DNA from: Dinochytrium kinnereticum
Lineage: Eukaryota; Chytridiomycota; Chytridiomycetes; Chytridiales; Chytridiaceae
Assembly: GCA_027604005.1 (NCBI GenBank)
Contig: JADGJT010000371.1
Coordinates: forward strand, 5,485-21,922
Length of the DNA: 16,438 nucleotides
Reading direction: 5' to 3'
A model generated the notes under the pieces. That model ran no database searches, was not told where the DNA came from, and saw only the letters and a list, made by a program, of their open reading frames with translations. Every line of letters starts with the position of its first letter. The stretch's first letter is position 1. Position numbers and translations under genes: made by a program. Below, piece after piece: positions 8,782-16,324 of the stretch.

Positions 8782-11700
8782 TCATGACTCGGCCTCCTCA
8801 GGAATGGCCTTCTTCACAAGATCATTCGGATGAAGCGACGCACTGGGCTCAAAGAACCCTTTGAACTTTTGCACAAATTTCTCACAGATCTCAGGCGACT
8901 CATACTCAAGCCTCAGCTGGAACGGACGAATCTTGAGTCCCATCACCTCTGATCTTGGGTTCGAGATATTGACATAAGTGTTTTCCGTCATGACCTTGAT
9001 CTCTGGTGACAGATGCAAAGCTCTCGCCCTTTCTGGCTCCTCCACCGCTATCCAGATTCGGTCTCCGAGTCGGTTGATGGAGAGGTAGCCTTCGTACCAT
9101 CTACTCCAGAATGGCGTCGTCTTGATCTGGAAGATGATGCCGCCGAGGTCGAGGAATTTGAATGTTTTAACGTCATCCTTCTCGGGCTTGAGGTCTTCCT
9201 CCTCCACGTCCGTTGTCGCGCCCTTGGAGTAGCCTTTCTTTGATCCCGAGGCACTTCCCAGAGTGGATTCACCTTTGGGAGTGTTTCGTGCTGCAAAGTA
9301 AATGGTGAGGACTTTGGAGCCGAACATTGAGACTAGTGTAAATGTGGTGAGGGTCCACACTGCGACGGTTCGTATCATAATGTTCCATGCGGACGGCTCC
9401 ATGGTCAGCAAGATTGGAAGAATGGTGGATCCCACAAAAATAAACGCGACAACGACGGCTGACATAAACACTGACTCGCTGTAAGAAGCATGTACGTTTC
9501 TAGTGAGGTAGGAGAGGTATCCAGCCAGTACGATCAAGCTAACATTGTAAACGTAGAGGGCGATCACCACCTTCTGCTCGTTAGAGTTCGCGGAACTACA
9601 GACGTAGATGTACATTTCCTCCGAGTTGACATACAGCGTCGGTTGAATATCCATCAACCCAGTTCTTAGTCCGAGAAGCATTCCTTCCAACGCCACAAAC
9701 ATGAAAGTCGCGCAAAGCAATGGTGGATCCTTCATGTACTTTAAGAGCGCCCCATGGTTGTTGTTGAACAGATAGTAAACCCTCGCATTTTTCACCACGA
9801 TCGATCCAAACACCATGGAGAATCCGAGAAGGGGAAGCCAGAGCTGAAGTTCGCAATTGGCACGCGTGACTCGTCCAATGAAAAAAACGTTGGAGGCGTA
9901 GGAGAGGAGAGTGCCTATCACGAAAACAATACAGAAGGGTGGGGATGCGGTTTTGAAGACTTTTTGGTCGCGGTAGACCAGGACGATGACAAAGCAGAGA
10001 AGTGAGAAAAGGACTCCGGTGACTTCTAGGACTACAAGGGTGATGCCTCCACCGGATGCTAGGTTATTGACCGATTCGAAAGGAATAACTGGTTTTGGAC
10101 GGTCTAGGGGAGGAATGCTGGAGCCTGCATTTGTTTGATGTCATTAGAATCAAAAGATTCGGGGCTGTTAATGCGTACCATTGAAAAAGGTGGGGGATTT
10201 CTGGAAAGCGAATGTTGTCCCAGTGATATCGGTTACTCCAAAAGCATCAACATTGGTGAATGAATTGACGGTTCGATAGTTATCGCCCGTCAAACTCGTA
10301 AACATGTAGGACCTTAAAGAGTGAATGAGATTGATATCTTTTTAGTAGACTGCCACTTACACACTTAAATCTCCTTGATCATTCAAAAGGATCGGGTTGT
10401 ATGTGACCCCGGAATAGTTGGTATTTTGAAAAGCGGATGCACCGAGGAATGGCTTCAAGGCTCCTGCGACGAGCATCTGCGCGGTCGCGTTTCTAGCCCT
10501 CATTACCTTTTTATAAAAAGAGTTTAGGACTTTCTATGCTATCCCTGGTAATTAAACCTGAGTCATGCCGATCAACATGGTCTTAACACAATCATATCCT
10601 TCTGCCGCATATCGAGGAATTCCTCCGTTCGGCATGGTATACCTAGATTCAAGCCCTTTAGGCGCCCAAAAGACACATTCATTAATTACCTTAAGGGGCT
10701 GGCCTGGTTCATCTGAGTCCATTTTTGAATAAATTTGTTTACAGAGGGCTCTGCAGGACCCGGACGATCGCTTTTCACGAGGGTGAAGCCTTGAATTTTT
10801 TTTGGGTTGACTGAAGCAAAATATTTTAATACAGATTAGCGAATCTGTGTCGCTTACTTTGGCTTGGGGTGTCATAGGGTGGATTGGTTCCTATCCACAC
10901 AAACTGTGAACCGACAAGAGATGGATTGCTTCATATCGAATAAATAATAAGAATACGAATTCGGCTCCAGCAAGTAGGGGAAATAAGCTTACTTGTTCAT
11001 TGCGGCACGATACACTTGCATAGTGACTGTCGAGTTTGCGATGATGATAATATATCGGGCTTTCAGGTTGCTAATCACCTGAAATGGGTAGCTGAAATCA
11101 TTTTGATTCAAAGCCTCTGTCGATATCTCCATTTTGGTCAAAAGGGTGACGTTAAAGTTCGTGGCCGTATTGAGGGTCGTCTCAATGTCATTTGCATCTT
11201 GGGAAAAGTAAAAATGTGCTAGGGCATTGCTTTCATACCGGCTGTGTTTCGGTCTTCGGGCCCAAGCATCATGGCAACTCTCGTGACGTTCCATTGAGCG
11301 AGCAGCAGCAAGACATGGGTCCCAATACCCGTCCCTGGTTGCATTCGGAAGAAGTAGGGGTAGTTATACTTGTCTGAGAGGGTCAGCGAGGTTTGGGATG
11401 CCCCGCAGAAAGGGATCTAAAGAAACGCATGAGTTATTAGGCTGCAATTGGTGAATCCTTTACCTTATAGTGTGAAAATATCTCAGCATTGAAGCTGCAA
11501 CAGTATTTTAGACCAAGAAACAAAACCAGGAATTAGATCCATCTGATGCCTACATTGTCGTTTTATCCCAAAGTCCTCCGACTGCACCAGTGACTTTAAA
11601 AAAAAAGGTCAGCCAGAAAAAAACGTCTTAGCATGCCACTACCATTGTACTGCTTGGTGACATTAATAGCAGCGACAAGGGAGTAGCCTCCAGAGTCAAA

Positions 11701-12027
11701 AGTTATGTAGTCGTTGCTGTATCTCGGATCCCATTCATTCACCCTCTGAATCCTGACCTCTGTTTCTGGCAGAATGTTGGCATCATCATTGACCTCATTC
11801 ACGGCAAGCTGTTTGTGGATTTGACATAAGTAACTCCTCATAGTCATCTTAAGGTGACTTGCCTCAGCAGCAGCTTCGATCGTCGCAACATCGGCAATGG
11901 CACTGGTCTCGTTCAACGCATAAGGGAATATGAAGGCGAGTGAGATGGATGTTGCATTCTTCTGCGGCAGAAGAGCTGTGCACAGAGGAATCACGCTCAA
12001 AAGCGCCCAGAACCATCTGGTAGTCAT
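8782..12027 (-). CDS. Class C (family 3) G-protein-coupled receptor with venus-flytrap ectodomain
   Basis: Twelve exons on the minus strand: 12027-11863, 11808-11643, 11593-11554, 11494-11464, 11416-11239, 11197-10993, 10928-10858, 10810-10690, 10642-10558, 10506-10361, 10312-10179, 10124-8782. They give 894 aa with every phase consistent. The signal peptide is MTTRWFWALLSVIPLCTALL. Residues about 25-450 form a type 1 periplasmic-binding fold ectodomain: LAVNEVNDDANILPETEV, IPFCGASQTSLTLSD followed by YPYFFRMQPG, QFVWIG, YAAEGYDCVKTML, GVTYNPILLNDQGD. Seven TM segments follow (starting about 475, 511, 541, 581, 632, 666, 696) with class C hallmarks: KTASPPF before TM2, ANCELQLWLPLLGFS in TM3, KNARVYYLF after it, and a Cys pair at about 538 and 623. 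The 169-residue tail contains a separate folded-looking domain. It presumably binds a small ligand outside and signals through G proteins. The first intron appears to be GC-AG. Close relatives are GABA-B/mGlu-like receptors; the ligand cannot be inferred. Confidence 0.9.
11809..11862 (-). other. Putative GC-AG intron (intron 1 of the receptor gene)
   Basis: The donor reads GAG|GCAAGT, the strong consensus of GC-AG introns, and the acceptor reads AAACAG|CTT. The 54-nt intron keeps phase 0 on both sides and has no stop. No GT donor in the area joins in frame to this acceptor. Removing it brings AAAE directly to LAVNEVNDD, as expected for the start of the ligand-binding fold. Retention would add 18 residues. 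Confidence 0.6.
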
Positions 12028-12264
12028 AATGGGCTGCGTTCCGGTGTACACGCAGTCGATGAGAGCTTGCAGAGCCTTGCAGTAACCGCAACCGCAAGCG
12101 TTGACGTGAAAAGTAGCCCGGTGTAAATCTCTACATGCGTCTTGGAGGTTCGGTTGGTTACCGGGCTCCAACAACGAGGCGCTGCTCGCCTGAAGCGCGT
12201 CATGACGGACACGCGTCAAGGTATGGATGAGGGCCAGCAAAGGGGTGATTTGTCACTGGCAAAA
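12028..12264. promoter_or_regulatory. Shared divergent promoter region (receptor, minus; sugar dehydrogenase, plus)
   Basis: Start codons of two divergent genes, both encoding signal-peptide proteins, lie 237 bp apart. The sequence is rich in CpG and GC (for example around 12170-12215), with no TATA box that I can name. Two further in-frame ATGs for the plus-strand gene fall inside it (12202 and 12223), so the true space may be shorter. Confidence 0.5.
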
Positions 12265-13934
12265 ATGCTTGCCCTCCTCACCCTCACCTTCGTCCTGGCT
12301 CAAGGCGTCATCGTCAGCGCTGCATCGCAGCAGCAAGTGCCGATGGGCATCGCCGATGATGCTCTTGTGCTGTCCGCTGGTGTTCCGGGGCTGACGACTG
12401 CAACTGGCGTGTCAGCGTCGCTGGTGGCCGCAGATCTTCCAGGTGTTCGGTCTATTGAGTTCGACGAAAAGGTGTGGCTCTTCTTGTGCAGGCTGATATC
12501 TGGACTTAACTTCATCTCATTCTGTCCTCCAGGGAGACCTCCTTGCTCTTGTGCGGGGGCTGTCAGGCGTCTATGCTCTATGGCAGGAGGACGGAATGTG
12601 GCATCGCCAGATGATCGTCGACGGGAAGGGTCTGGACTTTACTCACTCCATGATCGTTCATGGAGGTTACGTCTATGCTTCAAGTCATTCCACAGTCTAC
12701 CGCTGGCCATACGTCAGTGGATCTCGGAAGGCCGTTGACCCTCAATCTGCGGAGGTGATGGTGAACGACATTAATGGGGAGTTTGGTGGTGTCTATGGAC
12801 ATGCATCCCGGACGCTGCTGATTGGAAATGGATATCTTTACGTTAGCCTTGGAAGCAGGTCAAACATTGACAAGGATTCGAGGGCTGCTGTCATCCGGAG
12901 GTTCCGGCTGGATTCTATTCCTGAGGGTGGATCTCTGTTTGCTGATGGGCAGGTTGGCCTGTTGACATAAGAGTGGATCAACTGATATTTTTAAAGATCT
13001 GGGCAGAGGGCACCCGTAACAATGTCGCTATGGCCTTTGACGATCACGGCCGTCTTTGGGGCGCCGAGAACGGTATGTACTTCTAAACTGAAGCCACAGA
13101 AGAAACAAAAAAAACAACAACACTTAAACTAATCGCAACCGATGCAGGAGCCGACGACCTGAGCCGCGACGACTTGCACAGAATCCCCGACCTTCACAGA
13201 GCCTCATCCAACTACCACAATGATTCCCCCGTGGAAGAGGTCAATATCTTTGACGAGCCTGGCGCCTTTTATGGTTACCCTTACTGCTTCACTGCTGGGA
13301 ACGTGACATCCACTTTTGAGTTAGATCCTGTGAGGGGATCACAATGGGCGTGGCCTACCTTTATGGAGGATGGGAAGCATTCTGACAGGTGGTGTCGGAG
13401 CTATAGGAATAATCAACCTCCTGCTCTACATATTCCGGCGCATTCGGCGCCAATTGCCATGACTTTTTATTCAAAGAAGAGGGATTGCGGAGAGGTTGGA
13501 GGGGTACCGTGTGATTATCGGGGGAACCTATTTGTGACGCTTCATGGGTCTTGGAGTGAGTGTATAGTGATATGTTTTTATTCACCTCTCTCAACTTGGT
13601 CTCTTTTCCCCATGCTATTCTTTCTTTTCCTCTTTTTTCTTTTGGAGCCAACAAAATACCTTTCTTTCGACTCTAACATCATCTCTACAACTTCTTAGAC
13701 CGAGACATACCCTCTGGCTTCTCAGTCATTATGTTTGAGAGCAAAGCCGCTGGAAACCCCATCCAAAAGATCCGCACGTTGGCTCACGCTACTGACTTTC
13801 AAAACAAATGCCGTGGCCGTGACAGCTTCAAGTGCTTTAGACCTGCCGGCATCAGCATCAGTCCTCGTGGAACATTATTTGTGTCTTCCGATGCTTCAGG
13901 GGAGATTGTGGAGCTTACTTTTGATGAGAAGTGA
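12265..13934 (+). CDS. Secreted PQQ-dependent sugar (pyranose/sorbosone) dehydrogenase-like beta-propeller
   Basis: Exons 12265-12471, 12533-12952, 12997-13072, 13148-13555 and 13699-13934 give 448 aa with all phases consistent. The chosen ATG (12265) puts a signal peptide at the very N-terminus (MLALLTLTFVLAQGVIVSAA); ATGs at 12202 and 12223 would only lengthen the n-region. Family landmarks in order: RSIEFDE then GDLLALVRG (first blade), YGHASRTLL with H159 followed by GYLYVSLGSRSN, EGTRNNVAMAFDDHGRLWGA then ENGADDL across an intron, GYPYCFTAG, PAHSAPIAMTFY, GNLFVTLHGSWNR then PSGF, and PAGISISPRGTLFVSSD. This is the six-bladed soluble glucose/sorbosone dehydrogenase fold found in fungal PQQ-dependent pyranose dehydrogenases (AA12). 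No cellulose-binding or cytochrome domain is attached. It would oxidise a sugar outside the cell with pyrroloquinoline quinone; substrate and actual cofactor use are inferred. Confidence 0.85.
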
Positions 13935-14208
13935 TTTCTTTTATGTGTTGTTATGGTGGTTGATGCCATATTTTCTTGTTACTTGCGTCATCCCCCACCC
14001 TTTTTTTTTGGACCTGATATATACATGCATAGGAGAAGCTCTTTTCCCGTATAATTATAGTTTGATCTTGTATTTTAGTTGGAATTACTATTTTTTTTAA
14101 TAGCGAATGAGCCTGATCAGGACTTGACAGAAAGGTGAAAATGAATGTGAATGATAGTCCAGCCACCATCACCACCACGCGAGAGATAAAAACGAAAAGA
14201 AAAAGGGA

Positions 14209-14222
14209 GATGGCCTGCCATC
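14209..14222. repeat. Near-palindrome, copy 1 (GATGGC-ct-GCCATC)
   Basis: This is a 6-bp inverted repeat around a CT centre in the convergent intergenic region. It matches a second site 54 bp downstream at the centre and most arm positions. Confidence 0.6.
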
Positions 14223-14261
14223 GCATTGCTAAAGATAAGGAAGAAGGAAAGAGAAAAGAGA

Positions 14262-14277
14262 TGATAGCCTGCTATCA
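14262..14277. repeat. Near-palindrome, copy 2 (TGATAGC-ct-GCTATCA)
   Basis: This is a 7-bp inverted repeat with the same CT centre as copy 1. One arm base differs from copy 1, and the opposing arm carries the matching change, so symmetry is kept. Confidence 0.6.
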
Positions 14278-14459
14278 GTAGATACGAAAAAGCAAAGAAA
14301 AGGAAGAAAATAGTTGACATCGAAGGCATCTCATAAAACGAAACGAAAGACCGAATAAAACGGTTAAGATAATTCACAAAACGAATAATCATCCACATAG
14401 AACCTCAATTAAAAACAAATAATGAAAGGAAGGTGAAATAAAATAATAAATGAGGCCCC

Positions 14460-16244
14460 TCAAATCCTAATCAGCGTCGCAAACTTTGCCAGAAGCTTAT
14501 TCCTTATCTTTCCAATATCCCCATCGGACTTCATCCTCAGCCGCGCCTTCCCAACACTCGGCCCCTCATAATCTCCATCCACCTCATCCGGCCTCGGAAT
14601 CGACGGAAGCGTCCCACCCGTGCCGGGACCTTCATAGTCCCCGTCTACCTCATCCGGGGGAGGAATGGGAGGAAGCATCTTCATGTCCTCCTCCACCTTT
14701 GCAAGAACCCCCGAATCCTCCAGGTTGGCCCCAAAATCATCATCAATCTCATCTGGCTTCGGGATGGATGAGAGGACGAGAATCTCTGTTGGGGTCAGAG
14801 AGGGGGGTTTCGCGGTCGGGGGTTCGGGGTCGTCAAAGGTTTCTTCTGGCCGAGGGATGGCGGAGATCAGACGGATTTCGGAGGAGGTTACTGAGGGGGT
14901 TGGGGTTTGAGCGGGCGGTGGAGGAGAGGCTGGAGAGGTGATGCTGAGGTCAGATGCGGGAGTGAGAACTGAGGAGATGGTCTCGATTTGGACTTCAGAG
15001 AGGGCGGTGAGAATCTTCGAGGCCCCTATTGTGTCGGACGAAATCACTTCCTTTACGTCTCCCAACTGCAGTGACCCGATTACTTTTGATGAGCCTCGCC
15101 CTGGGATCTCGGGAATAGCTCGTATTTTGCTGGGCAGAGATTCTGGGAAGGATGAAGGAGGTGATATTGCTGCTGGTCTCTCTGCCTCTTCCACATCGTT
15201 GGATTGGGGAATGGGAGAATGACTACGGGTATCTGAAGACATCTCAGACGAAGAGGGAGGAGAGGAGGCCGGGACGGGTGTGACTGAGGTATTCGCGAGA
15301 ACCGATTCAATCATCTCATCCAACGCACTGTCTTCGTTGTCGTCGGCTTCCGATGCTTCCGGAAAGGCGGGAAGGCTTTTTGGCTCTGAGATCAGTGCAA
15401 GTTCTGAAAAGGGCAATTCCTGCGCTGGGGGTGAAGAAGAGTCAACCAAATGAATTTCTGCGGCCATCGAGGTGTCGGATTCGTTCAGCCTAATGACTTG
15501 GGATGCATTTCTTCCAGGTGTCTCTCGGATGCTCCGGGTGAGATTAGACAAACTTTGCGTTGCAGGTTGATGCGGTGCTTCTTTCATATCGGTTGATGAA
15601 GTCTCCTCTTCATTGATTTGGTTGGAAAAGGTTATCTGGTCCACTGCTTTGACAGATTCCGATGACCGGGAGGCAGACGTGCCAGTCTCTAAAGTCGATA
15701 CGGTAATAGGGGGAGTCGAGTTCTTCACTTCTGACATTTGAGTGGACCCAATAACCTTGGAAGAGCCTCGACCTGGGATATCAGGGGCGGATCGGAATCG
15801 CTTTGTCAAAGATCTGATGGTGGATGATTGACCAGGTAGCTGTTCGTTCTTTGCAGACTGCTCTGACTCTGATATAGCCTCTGCCATTATGTTGATCGGT
15901 TCTACAGCAGCGATGGGGTCGTCATCAACGTCGTTTCCGTCGATCTCCTCGTCTTGAAGAGGTGTAGTGGGGAGGCTCTTTGATACCTCTGAGTCTTGAG
16001 GGGAGCTTGAAGTGGTCGCTCCATTTGCTTCGGGAAAGGCAGAGTGAATCTTCGACCTCTCTACTCCTTCCAAGGTGTTAGGAAAAGCCGTGTCGTTGAT
16101 CAATCCTTTTGCCGGCAACTGACCTGCCCCAATCACTTTGGAGGAGCTCCGTCCAGGGATGTCGGGAATGACTCGACTCCGTTCCATCAAAGTTGCAGCA
16201 ATGGTCGGCACATCCAAGCTCGCCACCGATTCAAGATCATCCAT
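14460..16244 (-). CDS. Disordered protein with two families of repeated short motifs; possibly 5'-truncated at the telomere
   Basis: A single open exon reads on the minus strand to a stop at 14460-14462. The first in-frame ATG is at 16244-16242 (MDDLESVASLDV), giving 594 aa. The frame stays open upstream without an ATG, through RERSDSNTAI and further residues of the same composition, into the telomere repeats. I recognise no family. The sequence is rich in Ser, Pro, Glu, Asp and Thr and looks intrinsically disordered, with no membrane segment or signal peptide. It carries motif A, P[DE]IPGR[GS]SSKVIG, three times plus a diverged fourth copy (TPGRNASQVIR), each preceded by basic residues. Near the C-terminus it carries motif B, IPxPDE[VI]D-x-D, four times (two copies run on as PDEVDGDYEGP). 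The last 30 residues are basic (LRMKSDGDIGKIRNKLLAKF). Such arrangements suit a scaffold with repeated docking sites, but function is unknown. Clear motif conservation amid diverged spacers argues that it is coding. Confidence 0.7.
   Translation of the reverse strand: MDDLESVASLDVPTIAATLMERSRVIPDIPGRSSSKVIGAGQLPAKGLINDTAFPNTLEGVERSKIHSAFPEANGATTSSSPQDSEVSKSLPTTPLQDEEIDGNDVDDDPIAAVEPINIMAEAISESEQSAKNEQLPGQSSTIRSLTKRFRSAPDIPGRGSSKVIGSTQMSEVKNSTPPITVSTLETGTSASRSSESVKAVDQITFSNQINEEETSSTDMKEAPHQPATQSLSNLTRSIRETPGRNASQVIRLNESDTSMAAEIHLVDSSSPPAQELPFSELALISEPKSLPAFPEASEADDNEDSALDEMIESVLANTSVTPVPASSPPSSSEMSSDTRSHSPIPQSNDVEEAERPAAISPPSSFPESLPSKIRAIPEIPGRGSSKVIGSLQLGDVKEVISSDTIGASKILTALSEVQIETISSVLTPASDLSITSPASPPPPAQTPTPSVTSSEIRLISAIPRPEETFDDPEPPTAKPPSLTPTEILVLSSIPKPDEIDDDFGANLEDSGVLAKVEEDMKMLPPIPPPDEVDGDYEGPGTGGTLPSIPRPDEVDGDYEGPSVGKARLRMKSDGDIGKIRNKLLAKFATLIRI
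14559..14879 (-). repeat. Motif B array: four IPxPDE(V/I)D-type protein repeats
   Basis: Four copies in the C-terminal part of the telomere-proximal gene: SAIPRPEETFDD, SSIPKPDEIDDD, PPIPPPDEVDGDYEGP and PSIPRPDEVDGDYEGP. The last two are nearly identical in protein sequence, which suggests recent duplication. Spacing falls from about 31 residues to 22. Confidence 0.75.
15075..15119 (-). repeat. Motif A, copy 4 (AIPEIPGRGSSKVIG)
   Basis: This copy lies nearest the C-terminus. It is preceded by LPSKIR and followed by SLQLGDVKE, which resembles STQMSEVKN after copy 2, so conservation extends beyond the core. Confidence 0.75.
15489..15527 (-). repeat. Motif A, copy 3, diverged (RETPGRNASQVIR)
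   Basis: It keeps PGR, a Ser and VI in the right spacing, and the same upstream basic helix-like lead (LTRSIR). It has lost the second IP and the lysine, so it may be a decayed or specialised copy. Confidence 0.6.
15747..15791 (-). repeat. Motif A, copy 2 (SAPDIPGRGSSKVIG)
   Basis: The core matches copy 4 exactly from IPGR to VIG and is preceded by LTKRFR. The nucleotide sequence differs at several synonymous positions from the other copies, which suggests selection on protein. Confidence 0.75.
16128..16172 (-). repeat. Motif A, copy 1 (VIPDIPGRSSSKVIG)
   Basis: This is the most telomere-proximal copy, preceded by LMERSR. Only one core residue (S for G after PGR) differs from copies 2 and 4. 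Confidence 0.75.
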
Positions 16245-16324
16245 GGCTATCGACGAAGCGCCATCGTCCTTAGGCTCCAATACAGATGCTTCCCGAATGG
16301 CGGTATTCGAGTCACTCCGCTCCC

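Larger units (their letters stand above)
13935..14459. other. Convergent intergenic region with three short palindromes
   Basis: Two genes end toward this 525-bp stretch. It is AT-rich, with a T tract near 13998-14008 and purine-rich sequence (14180-14450). It contains the palindrome CCTGATCAGG at 14112-14121 and two related near-palindromes at 14209-14222 and 14262-14277. No ORF with coding character and no tRNA-like fold was seen. Confidence 0.5.

Noticed and set aside
11219..11238. A 20-nt intron in the receptor using the TAG at 11219-11221
   Set aside because: It is too short for splicing. The next AG (11199-11198) is also in phase, follows a pyrimidine tract and gives a 41-nt intron.
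14486..14941. Plus-strand ORF (151 codons) opposite the motif-repeat gene
   Set aside because: The minus-strand frame has protein-level repeats with synonymous differences. The plus frame shows no such pattern and is biased Pro/Ser sequence.
16245..16280. TTG at 16280 as the start of the motif-repeat protein
   Set aside because: Non-ATG starts are rare in fungi. The frame stays open further upstream, so this codon is not special; the real start is either ATG 16244 or beyond the lost 5' end.
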